Source: Symbiodinium kawagutii
Lineage: Eukaryota > Sar > Dinophyceae > Suessiales > Symbiodiniaceae
Assembly: GCA_009767595.1 (NCBI GenBank)
Contig: VSDK01004412.1
Coordinates: 1-64,000, forward strand
Length of the DNA stretch: 64,000 nt
Reading direction: 5' to 3'
Shown: positions 1 to 10,249 of the stretch, one piece after another
How positions within the stretch are numbered: position 1 is the first letter of the stretch
Layout of the letters: every line of letters begins with the position of its first letter
Made by a program: the position numbers and the translations under genes
Notes under the pieces: generated by a model
What the model was told of the DNA's origin: nothing
Database searches by the model: none
Seen by the model: only the letters and a program-made list of their open reading frames with translations

Positions 1-480
1 CTGTACATATACCAGGGCCACGGGGTATGTAATATTTCAACTATCATGGTTGATATTAGTCATGTTCAATAGTGGTTGATAGCGAGTAATGATGGCTGAT
101 AGGTTTAGTGACAGTGATGGTTGATAGTGGCTAATGATGCCTCATTGATGAATAGTTATGGCCAACAATGGCTAATGGTTGATATTGATGGTGGTTAATG
201 GTGTTTCATAGTGGTTGATAGTGGTCAATAGTACTCAAGTACAAGGTGCTGCATGGTGATGAATGGCGGTCGAGGGCAGTTGATGATGTTTCTCCATCAA
301 CAACTCAGTACTGTAGATATGGTACAGGTTACGAACCACAACAAACCAGAAGTGCTCACTTGCCGTGGTATGCTGGTATTCACAGATATGCTGGTTGCAG
401 TGGTGAAAGGTGGATGATGGTGGTTCATGGTGGTTGGGGCTTAAACAATAGCGGATGATGTAATGAGTGTATCATAACCA
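1..480. repeat. TGGT-polarity intronic tract
   Basis: Degenerate repeats of the form ATGGTTGATAGTGG fill this stretch on the + strand. No exon could be assigned with confidence; 240 to 460 is somewhat less repetitive and open in one frame, but its residues do not resemble a known family. Confidence 0.55.
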
Positions 481-490
481 ATTGTTTCAG

Positions 491-717
491 CCAACGGTTT
501 CAAACAATACGATGATGTTGCAGTTGCAAGGTGCAGCCATGACCAACGGTACTTGGCGTTCAAGGATTGGGAAACAAATGTTGTTGATGCAGGCAACATG
601 GTCAAAAACACCGGGGTTTTGCCAGCGTTGGTGGTATCAATGCAGCAACATAAGCCAAGTCATGTAAAATCTCTTGAGAACACGAGAGCCACGCTCAACA
701 GCGCACGCTCGCAATAA
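491..717 (+). CDS. Terminal exon or gene fragment, unknown protein
   Basis: A possible 3' splice site (ATTGTTTCAG, ending at 490) opens onto 75 codons ending in TAA at 715-717. The translation has ordinary composition, with stretches such as RYLAFKDWETNVV, TGVLPALVVSMQQH and a C-terminus NSARSQ. The segment TGVLPALVV is faintly like an armadillo helix, but that is a weak resemblance and no function is claimed. The exon has no G after the AG, unlike most exons here, and it lies in the centre of an inverted-repeat tract (TGGT to its left, CCAT to its right). It may therefore be a gene fragment carried inside an intron. Upstream exons were not identified. Confidence 0.45.
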
Positions 718-719
718 TT

Positions 720-1265
720 CACTATCGCGGTGACTAACGGCGAAGTCCTATGATAAAAGCACCACTACGATGGCTTTCCGATATCTTTCTATATCACATA
801 TGAATGAATCACAGTCATCACTATGTCACCTCCGAAATCCTTAGATTCTTCCAGCCATCAACTAACCATCATGAACCAATAGATTCTTCCAGCACCTTAG
901 ATCAGCTAGGACCATCTTCCAGATCCGACCCTAGCGGTCGTAGCCACGGTAGCGGTGCGTTTCAGCTGGTTGATCATCGCTGATCAACTCCATGGTATTC
1001 GGGGCCTGGAATGCATGGTCTCATTTCATGGGAGAAATTCCACGCTTTTTTGTATAGACCACGGATTCATGATTTGTTTTCCAGGCTCATTTTTGTATTC
1101 GTGATATTCCAGGCTCATGATTTCCAGGCTTATATCATGGTATTATTTTTCAGGCTAACACCATACCATCACAATTCTTCAATTCCCTCTAATTTGCTCC
1201 ATATCTCAAAATAAACTGGTTTGCTACCATCATACCATCACCAATAATTCTTCAATCTCTGTATT
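720..1265. other. Noncoding, mixed tracts
   Basis: This stretch has short CCAT and TGGT motifs and a GC-rich patch at about 925-965 that could be a tiny minus-strand exon, but no convincing frame was seen. From 1070 to 1170 there is a loose repeat of CCAGGCTCATGATTT. Confidence 0.4.
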
Positions 1266-1270
1266 TATTT

Positions 1271-1383
1271 GGCAGTGGGTCAAAACCCCGTGCCTCTGGT
1301 TTCCCTATCATTAACCATTGTTCCCTTTATATATTATTGTTGGTCATTATCCCCCATGAAATTGGTTGGTTTGACCCATAGCC
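1271..1383. mobile_element. Family B inverted-repeat element, copy 1
   Basis: This 113-bp element starts GGCAGTGGGTCAAAACC and ends GGTTTGACCCATAGCC, so its ends are inverted repeats. It is flanked on both sides by ATTT (1267-1270 and 1384-1387), a 4-bp target duplication. The interior (CTATCATTAACCATTGTT) is shared with the other family B copies. It has no coding capacity and is a MITE-like non-autonomous transposon. Confidence 0.75.
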
Positions 1384-1387
1384 ATTT

Positions 1388-1516
1388 CATCTGACTCCGT
1401 ATTCACTGCAGAAGTAATGCCCATCATCATCCAGGCTTCGCGCGGCCTTAAGCAGCTCCAAAGCCTTCTTGGCTTCAGCTAACCTCGTGCGCGGCGATGC
1501 GGTGGATGGATTAAAA
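1388..1516 (-). CDS. Terminal exon of an unknown minus-strand gene
   Basis: The minus strand reads about 40 residues including RLAEAKKALELLKAARSLDD and ends DGHYFCSEYGVR before a TGA at 1388-1390. The helix-like, charged composition is unlike the surrounding repeats. Two 3' splice sites are possible: TTTCTTAG just upstream of 1516, or CGCACGAG followed by G further in. A possible preceding exon lies at about 1687-1735, reading GPQFLPERPTTQ before a GTAGGT donor; joined to this one it stays in frame. The protein is not recognised. The family B element ends five bases from the stop codon. Confidence 0.45.
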
Positions 1517-1886
1517 CTAAGAAAGTTTCTGGGATCAAGCAACTTGATTCCGGGTGATTGATCATAAGACTTATGAAGACTGAATCAAAAAAATATTCAA
1601 GAACATATATGATATATGTAAAAAATATAAGTGACACTGCCCACTGATTTTGGAGAAACCTACTTCTGGGTTGTTGGGCGCTCAGGTAAGAATTGTGGTC
1701 CCGTTGTGGACCATCTTTTAGTGGTTTCACAGCATGGTTCATCTTCTAGGGCGGCCATAAGCGACCTTCAGAATTCCCCATCAGAATCATCAACACAGTG
1801 AAACATCTGTGAATTGAATGATAAACAAACCATCCATTAAGCATCCATTGAATCCATTACCATTTTTTATCATTCAAAACATGGTT

Positions 1887-2025
1887 TGTTATCATTCAGA
1901 ACAGCTTCTCGACAAAATCTGTCATTTTCGGAACTCATGAACTCCTCGCGAACAAGTAATCCTGGGAGATCCTTACCTTGATAGACTACCCCCGTCGACT
2001 TTACTGCTGGTGATTCACCTTCAAC
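1887..2025 (-). CDS. Candidate exon beside a family A element
   Basis: The minus strand is open and reads EGESPAVKSTGVVYQG, then LPGLLVREEFMSSENDRFC. A strong donor-like CAAG/GTAAGG lies inside at about 1974, so only the first part may be exon. It directly abuts the family A element at 2030-2130. Composition suggests coding sequence; the protein is unrecognised and the exon ends are uncertain. Confidence 0.35.
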
Positions 2026-2029
2026 AATT

Positions 2030-2130
2030 GGGTGTTTCTCAAAATAGGGAATCCCCCAAATCATCCAACATTAGTCATTGGTAGCAATAAACTAACCATT
2101 TCTGGGGGTCCCCTATTTTGAGAAACTACC
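2030..2130. mobile_element. Family A MITE, copy 1
   Basis: A 101-bp inverted-repeat element. The left end GGGTGTTTCTCAAAATAGGG and right end CCCCTATTTTGAGAAACTACC are complementary, and AATT flanks both sides (2026-2029, 2131-2134). It has no coding capacity. Confidence 0.8.
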
Positions 2131-2173
2131 AATTTGTGTTTGAAAAAAAGGCTGCGGATCCGACTCTGCATAT

Positions 2174-2273
2174 TGGTGTTTCTCAAAATAGGGGACCCCC
2201 AAAATCATCCATTCATAGTCATTTACATTAAAAATCCAACCATTTTGAGGGTTCCCTATTTTCAGAAACCACC
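2174..2273. mobile_element. Family A MITE, copy 2
   Basis: A 100-bp copy with ends TGGTGTTTCTCAAAATAGGG and CCCTATTTTCAGAAACCACC, flanked by ATAT on both sides (2170-2173, 2274-2277). Only 43 bases separate it from copy 1, and that spacer is open on the minus strand. Confidence 0.8.
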
Positions 2274-2281
2274 ATATTGGT

Positions 2282-2382
2282 TGATTCTTATCTTGCCAAA
2301 AAATCTGCCATTTTGCCAGTCCATGCCTCTGCCGCTTGGTTATTCTTCCAGCATTTCCCACCAATTGCCTATGGGTTAGAAA
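2282..2382 (-). CDS. Candidate exon upstream of MITE pair
   Basis: The minus-strand reading RQLVGNAGRITKRQRHGLAK followed by WQIFWQDKNQ is open and protein-like. It runs directly into family A copy 2, where ATATG/GTGGTTTC could serve as a donor. A degenerate family B copy overlaps its right edge at about 2378-2480. The protein is unknown and the exon ends are uncertain. Confidence 0.35.
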
Positions 2383-2499
2383 CCCTGTATCCCTGGTTCC
2401 CCTATCATTAACCATTGTTTTCCCTATGAATTGTGGTTATTATCATCCCCTATTAGTTGGTTGGTTGATATTATAACATTGACCCAAATCGAAAATTTC

Positions 2500-2668
2500 T
2501 CGTCACGATCAAGTCCTAAACCTGCATGCTCCAAGCCGACGCATGGCACGGCAGTGCTCCAAGTGACAATTCCTTCGCTTCCTCTGTGGGCGCCATGGTG
2601 AAGCAGCCGGCCCGCCGTCAAAGCAGCAATGTCTTCTGTGGATGATCCATGTGACATCCATGTGATCT
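2500..2668 (-). CDS. Candidate exon, unknown protein
   Basis: The minus strand reads SSTEDIAALTAGRLLHHGAH, then GIVTWSTAVPCVGLEHAGLG and LDRDEKF. An upstream in-frame stop limits the exon to about 2668; the candidate acceptor is GACCACAG. GC content is higher than in the neighbouring tracts. The product is not recognised. It could be the same gene as the pieces at 1388-2382. Confidence 0.4.
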
Positions 2669-2739
2669 GTGGTCATCTGAAGCCGTTGAGATCTGTTGAA
2701 GATATATAATCTGTTGAGAACTTCCGGTGCTTTCATGGC

Positions 2740-3310
2740 TTTTGTTGGAATCTAGTATGAAAACAAATGAAAACAGTATCCCAGTAGTCTACGGTTGTCC
2801 TTGTTATACCACATATGTGGGAACAATAGAATTCCGAACTCGGTTGCAAACAGTTGTGAGGGGATTCATAGGACATGTTTAGTTAAGTCATGGATCCCCG
2901 GGTCCCCTCCGGCTAGAGCCCACGCGGAAATGGGGTCATCACCAGCAACTAGTTGGCAACATGCATAGACAAACCATAGGCAGTTGATGATTGATGCTAA
3001 TGGTTCAAAATGGTTACAGTAGCATGATTAATGTAACCATGATGGTTCAAAGTAATGATCAAATGGTTAAATAATCAAATGTAACTGTTACAAATGATAA
3101 AATGGTCAAGAATAATGTTTGATCATTTGTTCTGCCCCATGAAGAAGCACAAGTAAACAACTCATCTTCAAGAACAGTCGTTGTACTGCTTGTCATCAAT
3201 GCTTTCATGGTTCACAATCCCTAGGCTTCCAGTTCCCATGAAATAGCAGGTCACCAGCACCAGCTAGTTGTGACTGGGGTTGGAGTTACCAGTCCCTGCT
3301 GTTTCATGGC
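2740..3310. other. Noncoding tract
   Basis: A loosely repeated ATGGTTCAAAATGGTTAC motif occupies 2960-3120. The rest shows nothing recognisable. Confidence 0.4.
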
Positions 3311-3611
3311 AACTGGTTGCGCCTAGGGAACGGTTGGCCTGGCGCGCAACTGGTTGATGCGCTGGTGAGCAACCCCTCGGAGAGTTACTTTCATGGTGTA
3401 ACTGAGCCTGTTATCAAAGGTGATGATGCGAATCAATGCCAATCAATAACAATGAGCCTGATAACACCAATGCTAATTATAATGCAAATGCTAATCAACG
3501 CTAATGCTATCAATGAGCCTGACTATCAATGCCTAGTCAATGCCAATCAGGATGTACGAAGGACCAACAGAACAACTGCACACCTTCCATCATCAGGCTA
3601 CGTAGTCACTT

Positions 3612-3718
3612 GGTGGTTCGGAAGATTGGGGGCCCGAAAAAAAATGGTTGTTTTAATTTTACTACTGTAAATGGTAAATATTTCATGATGCCCGGGACCC
3701 CTCCTTTGAGAAACCATC
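3612..3718. mobile_element. Family A MITE, copy 3 (degenerate)
   Basis: The ends GGTGGTTCGGAAGATTGGGG and CCCCTCCTTTGAGAAACCATC are recognisable but diverged. The flanks ACTT and ATTT are an imperfect 4-bp duplication. An older copy. Confidence 0.55.
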
Positions 3719-3959
3719 ATTTACTGTATGTCTTTTTTCTCGGTCACTATTCGCATGGGTTGCGATGCAACGCTGTTCCAGGAACCAGTTCATGATGTCT
3801 TACAGCATGTGCGAGACACAGTGTTCGATTTGTGAAGTATACATGATGATTGCCAAAAAATAGTTTCATTCTAAGACGTACTGATACCGTGGGCTTTCAT
3901 GGGTATTACGGTATAGATTTGAATGCCAATCATCACTATAGTTGATACCCTTTGGTAAT

Positions 3960-4053
3960 TTGGCATGGCAATTGAAAATCCACCATCCATGCATAATTTC
4001 CCAGGGTTTATCCAAAATATCTGCAAAATATGGTGATTTTCCATTGCCAAGTT
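3960..4053. repeat. Family E palindromic repeat
   Basis: The left arm GGCAATTGAAAATCCACCA is the complement of the right arm TGGTGATTTTCCATTGCC. A half copy lies at 12022-12085. Probably another MITE-like family; no target duplication could be defined. Confidence 0.5.
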
Positions 4054-4382
4054 GTCCAATCACCGGAGGGTAGTCAAGTTCCATGTGTCATCAACACTCG
4101 TTCCAAGCTGCAGCTGATCTTTTTGGTTCCTGTTCTCTGCACGTGGAAAGTGGTTCCAGTTGTCGCACGGGCTTTGGACAGGCGTGGAATGTTGAGCGAC
4201 ATCAAACAAATATGAACGAATTTGATCTGGTTTTATATTATAAAACCAGATCATATGTTTCTACAGTCCGCTGCAAACCAATCTTGGACATAATTCTTGA
4301 TCATGATCATTCATTGTTGAATATATCGTTGAACATGATCACCCATACCTAACCATCATGAATCACGCATGGGCCCTTGTTC

Positions 4383-4517
4383 CGGTCACAGATTTGGAAA
4401 CAGATTGAACACCAGCCGGTGCAGCTCACAACGCCCAGCGAAACGCCGATTCAAGAGACTGGTCTGGCACCGGTACTGAAATCAGCGAATTCATTGGCCT
4501 TGTTTTCCTGTCAGTGA
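4383..4517 (+). CDS. Candidate terminal exon, unknown protein
   Basis: The + strand reads SQIWKQIEHQPVQLTTPSET, then PIQETGLAPVLKSANSLALF and ends SCQ at a TGA (4515-4517). Composition is protein-like. A possible acceptor is CCGGTCACAG at about 4390. The stretch 4080-4215 just upstream is open in several frames and could hold another exon, but its strand could not be decided. The product is not recognised. Confidence 0.4.
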   Translation, partial: RSQIWKQIEHQPVQLTTPSETPIQETGLAPVLKSANSLALFSCQ

Positions 4518-4519
4518 CC

Positions 4520-5020
4520 AATAAGCATCAAATACCATCAGCATGAATTACCACTACTATCACTATCAATCATTGCTATCACTGGCCGCTAATCCCAGAT
4601 TATGAAACATCAATTGCCGCCGTTGTCAATCAGTACTGACCATCAGTAAGTAACCATCAGTAGCATTTATTGCCATTGTTAACCAGCATTCAATCATTGA
4701 TCAACCATCATTAGCCATTATTGACCATCACACTATCTGACATCAATATGACCACCCAGTTTCCATGCAAGGTATTTCCATTGGGGGTTATAGCAATCTG
4801 ACATGATAAAACGTACTCCAATGGCATCCTATGATTGCTAGCCTATGATTAGAGTACTTCTGATGCCAACAGGTCGTTCAAACATCCAGCTGCGAAATAG
4901 ACACACGGCACATCAACTAATGACAGATCAAATCAATAAACCACCATCTGGTTACATATGCATAGCTGGTGATTGACCATCCAATAAGAACCAAGGTTTA
5001 TATTCATGTGGATCTACCAT
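4520..5020. repeat. CCAT-polarity tract
   Basis: Degenerate CCATCANTAACCA repeats on the + strand; no exon was seen. Confidence 0.45.
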
Positions 5021-5023
5021 GAT

Positions 5024-5195
5024 CTACCAAGTGAAAGCGATCTTGAAAACAGTGCTGGACTTCACTGGTAGCAACGATGCCATGGGATGAACAGCACCAA
5101 AGTCATCCCGGTGCCACGACCGTGTCCCTATGTCCGGAGAATGGACTTCGGCTCTCACTGCGGATAGCCCATACGAGTATGGTTTCAAGCAGGGC
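5024..5195 (-). CDS. Candidate terminal exon, unknown protein
   Basis: The minus strand reads 57 codons beginning QPCLKPYSYGLSAVRAEVHS and including PDIGTRSWHRDDFGAVHPMA, ending FKIAFTW with TAG at 5024-5026. A possible acceptor, ACCACCAAGCAG, immediately precedes it and is the right end of a degenerate family C palindrome (5198-5275). The protein is not recognised. The reading frame is the only long open one, which supports coding. Confidence 0.45.
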
Positions 5196-5197
5196 TG

Positions 5198-5275
5198 CTT
5201 GGTGGTTTCAACCCCTCCGAAAGTATGCCAATCAACCCAACCATCCCCAAATATAGTGGTGAAAATGAAAACACA
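5198..5275. repeat. Family C palindrome, degenerate copy
   Basis: The start CTTGGTGGTTTCAACCCCT matches the left end of family C; the right half is diverged. Confidence 0.45.
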
Positions 5276-5429
5276 AACATAAGAGAACTACGAAAAATGA
5301 AAAAAAACAATCCTAAAGTCAGACTGTGATTTCATCCTGACAATCAGAGTAGTCAAACGTGAGCAAACTATGTTCGATTTAAGAATCCGAAAGTGTAATG
5401 GCTTCCTAAAACATGTTTCGGATGGCTTC

Positions 5430-5498
5430 CTAAAACATGTCGAAGGGATTTCCAGACTCCGCCGGTGGTGCAGCGGCTTGCTGCGCGGCTTGCTGCGC
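5430..5498 (-). CDS. Terminal exon, Q/A/P-rich protein ending GNPFDMF
   Basis: This exon starts after CACCAG with a G, as is usual for exons in this window, and gives exactly 23 codons in phase: AQQAAQQAAAPPAESGNPFD then MF and a TAG stop. Gln/Ala/Pro-rich sequence ending in NPF-D-x-F is typical of endocytic adaptor tails: NPF is the ligand of EH domains and DxF-type motifs bind AP-2 appendages (family knowledge). By composition it is grouped with the small minus-strand exons at 7.7 to 33.6 kb. Assignment to one adaptor gene is an inference. The flanking + strand shows TGAT/TGGT-rich repeats on the right. Confidence 0.6.
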   Translation of the reverse strand, partial: AQQAAQQAAAPPAESGNPFDMF

Positions 5499-5684
5499 CT
5501 GGTGGGTCATGGTCGTTGGGGAGATTGGAATCCATGATGACAACCAGGCTGAACTAATGGTTAAGTATAGAGAATAAGAAGCAACAATAGGGAATAGAAT
5601 AGTTAGTGATTGATGATGAATCATGATTGATGGATGATTGATGATTGATGACGACTGACTCTGATGATGGTGAGATTGTCCATC

Positions 5685-5730
5685 CATGATGATGATGCTG
5701 ATGATGCTGATGATGACGATGACGATGACA

Positions 5731-5821
<91 letters not shown>

Positions 5822-5856
5822 CGATGACGATGACGATGATGATGACGATGATGATG

Positions 5857-5887
<31 letters not shown>

Positions 5888-5928
5888 CAATGATTATTAT
5901 TATGATGATGATGATGATGATGATAATG

Positions 5929-5960
<32 letters not shown>

Positions 5961-6040
5961 GACGATGATTATGATGATGATGATATATGATGATGATAAT
6001 AATGATGATGATGATGGTGATGAGGATGATGATGATGATG
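5685..6040. repeat. (ATG)n microsatellite
   Basis: About 350 bp of nearly pure GATGAT repeat with occasional GAC and GGT units. It is open in most frames, giving meaningless poly-Asp, poly-Met, poly-His or poly-Ser reading. Confidence 0.95.
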
Positions 6041-6059
6041 TAAAAAAAATGATTGTGAT

Positions 6060-6520
6060 TGACGATAAATAAAGACAACTTGATGGTTCATGATGGGTTA
6101 CTGTTGCTTACTTTGCTGTTAGTGATGGTTCAAATGGGGTCAAAGGTGCTCATGACTCATAACGGTTCATGATGGTCATTCGTGGTCAATGATGGATTAA
6201 GAATTGCTAACGACTATGTTGAGATGTTTTTTGGAATATACTCATCAGGTGAATAATTTCAGCAAATGATATGTTCTGATGTTTAGTGATACGTAATGAT
6301 GGATAATGCTGTAAATCATGATTGACAATGGATTGATACATGCTGAATCATGAACTAGCATGAATGTAGTTGTAGGCTATCAAACTAACTATTCGACTGA
6401 AAGAGTTACATAAACGATTCATGACACCTAACAGTTCTGAATGTGTTAGTTGCTTTATTGAACATGTGTGCGTGGCATGATGATCATGAGTTTTAATATT
6501 CTAATGATAATTCATGATGA
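6060..6520. repeat. TGAT/TGGT-polarity tract
   Basis: Degenerate GATGGTTCAAATGG-like repeats on the + strand, with nothing coding. Confidence 0.4.
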
Positions 6521-6523
6521 TAG

Positions 6524-6785
6524 GATCAACTGCAACAATTGTTCAGCAAAAAGAGCGGTCGGACCGCCTAACAAAGTCATTACCCCAGGCATTTCCAAAT
6601 GGACCGCTGCTTACACAAGCAGAGCGCCTTGCAAACTTTGGCAGCCAGCGCAGCGAACATGAAAATGTTAAGGACTATTTCTTAAAGTGCTTGACATCGC
6701 AATCCATCAAATTAGAGGTGAATCATCTTGACCGAATCAACATTACATTTGATGATGGAGATATCGACGAAGTTGTTCTACATCA
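6524..6785 (+). CDS. Well-formed plus-strand exon, unknown protein
   Basis: The exon follows TGATAG with a G and stays open to a consensus-like donor CATCA/GTATGT. It reads STATIVQQKERSDRLTKSLP, then LTQAERLANFGSQRSEHENV, then KDYFLKCLTSQSIKLEVNHL and FDDGDIDEVVLHQ. An earlier donor (TTAGAG/GTGAAT at 6717) would give a 194-bp exon that is also in phase. The protein is unrecognised; the mixed, charged composition argues for real coding sequence. It lies on the opposite strand from the exons at 5.4 and 7.7 kb and in the centre of the intervening inverted-repeat tract. It is therefore either a nested gene or a captured gene fragment. Confidence 0.55.
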
Positions 6786-6829
6786 GTATGTCCTGACATC
6801 ATCAAACAGCTTTAGTCATAATTACATAT

Positions 6830-7620
6830 GATTACCATCAATCAATCAAATATGATAATTAATCATGAATCATCGTAAACTGCACCATTATCGACCCTAG
6901 TGATGAATGACTATGAACCACTACTACCCGTCAATCAAGCATTACCAACCATTTGGGAACCATCATAAACCAAGTCATTTACGATCAATTCGATCATCCT
7001 TGACCACTATTAAATCCTCAATTAACCTGTGTCAATGTTGACTCTTGACTGATAACCATCCTCGATCCACCGATCCACCATCGTCAATCCACAATTCGCC
7101 ACCATCAACCCATCATTGACTCAACGTCCACGCAAAATGAACCATCCTTGACCACTACTAACCATCACTGAGTTATCCACCACTAACCATCAATCAGCTT
7201 ACCATCATTTACATTCGATTAAGCAGCTTATCAACCATTAACCATCAATTCATCAGCTAATCAATCATCATGATGTCGCTATAACCATTATTGCATCATA
7301 TTAACACTAACCATCTCAACATGGTCATAAACCATCAGTAAACCAAAAATCCATTGCCACTACCGATCATTAACATCATTAACCCCTATTAATCAACATT
7401 AGACCAGCTTCGCTACTATCCACCGACCATTATCATTGTCCATCATTAACCAATATAAATCATTAACCCCAATAAATCATGGACATTCATTAACCCCTAT
7501 AAATCAACATTAATCACCGTTAAACCAGCTTCTTAATCAACATGAATCAACATTAATCAACATTAATCAACATTAATCAACATTAATCACCATTAATCAC
7601 CATTAACACCATCATTGTCC
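6830..7620. repeat. CCAT-polarity tract
   Basis: Dense AACCATCATTAACC repeats on the + strand, ending with a run of AATCAACATT units at 7530-7600. No coding signal. Confidence 0.6.
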
Positions 7621-7721
7621 ACCACCCTTCGCCACTATCCACCATCCCCCAACATGGACCCGGAAGGACGACCGCCCAACGTTCGCCCCACACAGGCACA
7701 GCATAGCACCGCACTGCCCAC

Positions 7722-7781
7722 CTGCATCGGGTGACCGCCACCTGGAGCGGCAGCGTGGGCCTGGAAAGCGTTGACCAAATC
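7722..7781 (-). CDS. Internal exon, P/Q-rich protein
   Basis: CGCACCCAG, then 60 bp (20 codons in phase 0), then the donor GTGGGC. It reads DLVNAFQAHAAAPGGGHPMQ. The low-complexity Ala/Gly/Gln composition matches the other small minus-strand exons. The flanks show the standard arrangement: AATCAACATT repeats on the left and GGTTGATTAATGG repeats on the right of the + strand. Confidence 0.55.
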
Positions 7782-7859
7782 CTGGGTGCGGCGGTATGGT
7801 AAAGCGCGGTGATGGCACGAGTTTTCACGGGGGGGGGGTTCGTGGGTGAATTGTGGTTG

Positions 7860-8290
7860 TTCATGGTTGATGAATGGTTGATTAATGGTTGATTAATGGT
7901 TGATTAATGGTTGATTAATGGTTGATTAATGGTTAATGATTCATGATGGTCAACGGCAATCCATGTATGGTAAACTGACCTATGGTTGTTAATGACGGTT
8001 CATGGCAATCAGTTCATGTTTAACTGATGGTTTATCACCATGATGGTTGATGATTCATTAATATTAGTCGTGCTTAAGAACCCGGATTTATGATGTTATG
8101 GATAAGTGAGGGTTGATAACCATGTTGAATGGTAGTTGATGGCAACTAATGGTACTTCATAACCATGGCTGATGGATTACTACCAATGGATGGCTCACAA
8201 TATGGGCAGTGTTGCGGACACGTGTTTCAGGTGGTTTCACTGGAATACTCCGCAAATTCTCATAATGCTTGATTACTGAGCACGCAAATA
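7860..8290. repeat. TGGT-polarity tract
   Basis: Repeats of TGGTTGATTAATGG, nearly perfect at 7860-7940 and decaying to the right. Confidence 0.6.
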
Positions 8291-8486
8291 ACTTGAGTCA
8301 TAAATGTGAAATGATCTTGGTTGATGACTCGTGATACTGGTTAAACATGACCATCATGCACCAATTGAACAATGGCAGGCCCAACAAGGAAACTACGATG
8401 GTGCGAATTGCGCACCAACATAAACCAACACTATGAGAATTGGATTGTCGGAATATAGTGGTTGAGCATGATGTTTCATTCATGAT

Positions 8487-8607
8487 AGCTTAAGCGATAG
8501 TCGGTTCAAAATCGTCAATCGTAGCAAAAAAAGGTTGAATGATGACAGTTGGCTCCAGATGGTTTGTAAGGCAGCGGTAGATCAGTGTGGAAAACAACCA
8601 TGCAAGG
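8487..8607. other. Coding-like fragment, strand undecided
   Basis: The + strand reads SWLQMVCKAAVDQCGKQPCK before a GTTAGT donor; the minus strand reads MVLAWLFSTLIYRCLTNHLE and IIQPFFATIDDFEPTIA before a TAA. Both are protein-like and both open, so the strand cannot be chosen by eye. It lies in the centre of an inverted-repeat intron. Confidence 0.35.
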
Positions 8608-8790
8608 ACCATGGTTAGTCTTTCCTGATCAGAAATCAAAACACTTATCATTCATCAACCGCGATCAATCATCGTTTGCCTCCCACCTTGTCAAAAATCA
8701 TGACGTCTTAATCACAATGCTCCATTATTGACAATTAGTCATCAATCCTGAATGTTAGTCAATAATCTCTTAACAATCTCTGATCCTTGG

Positions 8791-8958
8791 TCATTGGTCC
8801 TTTAGGACAGTGCCTTTGTTGTTCATCAGCTGAGCCAATGAAGACAATTTCCTGCGAATGGCAACATCACCAAACATAAGTCGATCTATATGATCAATAC
8901 TAAAGACGCAAAACACTTGGTTGTTCATGATTGGTGTCATCAAGTACGTAACCGTCTC
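8791..8958 (-). CDS. Candidate terminal exon or gene fragment
   Basis: The minus strand reads TVTYLMTPIMNNQVFCVFSI, then DHIDRLMFGDVAIRRKLSSL and AQLMNNKGTVLKDQ before a TGA at 8791-8793. An upstream in-frame stop limits the start to about 8958. Composition is that of a globular protein, unlike the P/Q-rich exons nearby. The protein is not recognised. Like other such pieces it lies between the TGGT and CCAT halves of one long intron. Confidence 0.45.
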   Translation of the reverse strand, partial: ETVTYLMTPIMNNQVFCVFSIDHIDRLMFGDVAIRRKLSSLAQLMNNKGTVLKDQ

Positions 8959-9105
8959 GAATCAACCACAACCATTGGCATATTTGTCTATCAATCATTA
9001 TTACCGTAATTCATCGGTATCCATCCTTGCTAGTCATATCATATCAATCACTTAACTAATCTAGATCTATCATTCCTAGTCAACAATGACTTGCCACCAC
9101 CTCAC

Positions 9106-9219
9106 AACGAGCCACATTGAACTGCCCAGGGCCCGGATTCGCTGCTTCGACAGCGCCCGGTGGCACAGCCGCCTCCGGCGTCACCGGTGATTGAAGGGCG
9201 GCGACGGGGGAGAACCATC
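9106..9219 (-). CDS. Internal exon, P/A-rich protein
   Basis: The acceptor ATCCAG followed by G and the donor CGTT/GTGAGG bound 114 bp. The reading is FSPVAALQSPVTPEAAVPPG, then AVEAANPGPGQFNVAR. It is Pro/Ala/Val-rich, low complexity and GC-rich relative to its surroundings. It is assigned to the same minus-strand protein as neighbouring P/Q exons by composition only. Confidence 0.5.
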
Positions 9220-9229
9220 CTGGATCTAG

Positions 9230-10240
9230 ATATTTGATAGGAGGATTACTCTATGTACTCCAGGATATCCTGGATATGGATACAACTTAATGTTGGCTAT
9301 GACATGTTCTATGGGTGTAACGGTCAGACCACATGGTGTACATTACGATATGGTACAACCAGCATGAACCAATATCTATAACCATCCTGGAGTAGATATA
9401 GAATTTGGTTAATTATAACCATCCTAATTATAATAACCACTGTAACCATATAGAATTAATATAGGCATCCTTATACAATTAATGGTTGTATACTGTCCAT
9501 CCACAAGTCAATGCTTTAGGTACGTATTGGACACGGGGCTCTATCCGCTCCAGGATGGCCATGCAACGTGGACGATTTCACGTCTTGTGGGATATAGCTG
9601 CATCTTTGGGATATAGCGCCCTTGTGTAATCCAGGTGATCGTGGCCGAGCATCATAGTATCATACAATTCTAATGGTTGATAGCATGATAATACGGTTTA
9701 ATCATACCATATATATGCTTGTAGTCGTGATGCTTTGTTATAACATGTTATAACTAACTCTAATGTTTGATGCCAACAGTTATCACACCACCACGGTATA
9801 ACCAGCATGACGTTAAATTGACCACCATGGCGGTACAGCTGGTAGCTAGGATGGGAAAATAGTTGACTAGTGAAACTGATGGCAAACCCATGGTAGTTCT
9901 TGGCTAAACCCAGGTATACCATGCTAGGGTTCGCTCATGTGATAAGGTAATAACCACGCAAGTGTATTAAGCGGATTGCGGGATATTATTTGATTCGTAA
10001 CTAACTCCGTGGGTTGATATTGGTTGATCAATGGCATATGCCGTCAGTGTTATGTATCCTAACATAACAAGACAACATTTCCACACATATGTTGTAACCC
10101 CTGTTGGGTTGTATAAACAACAGGGGCTTACAACATAACAAGTGGTCTTTGGTGTATAGAGTAATGACATTTCCCGGCAGTGTAAGCAATCGTATATACT
10201 AAACGGATGTATAATACAAACGATGGTACATGCATACAAC
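9230..10240. other. Noncoding intronic stretch
   Basis: AT-rich sequence with short palindromic words and mixed TGGT/CCAT polarity. An inverted pair CCCCTGTTGGGTTG / AACAACAGGGGCTTAC lies at 10098-10132. No exon was seen. Confidence 0.35.
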
Positions 10241-10249
10241 CAGCATCAT

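Noticed and set aside
3317-3420. Plus-strand exon reading GWPGAQLVDALVSNPSESYF
   Set aside because: Possible, but splice sites conflict (GTGAGC inside the reading) and there is no supporting neighbour.
5554-6078. Long open frames encoding poly-His, poly-Asp, poly-Ser and poly-Met
   Set aside because: Triplet microsatellite (ATG)n, open by construction on both strands; no initiation or splice context.
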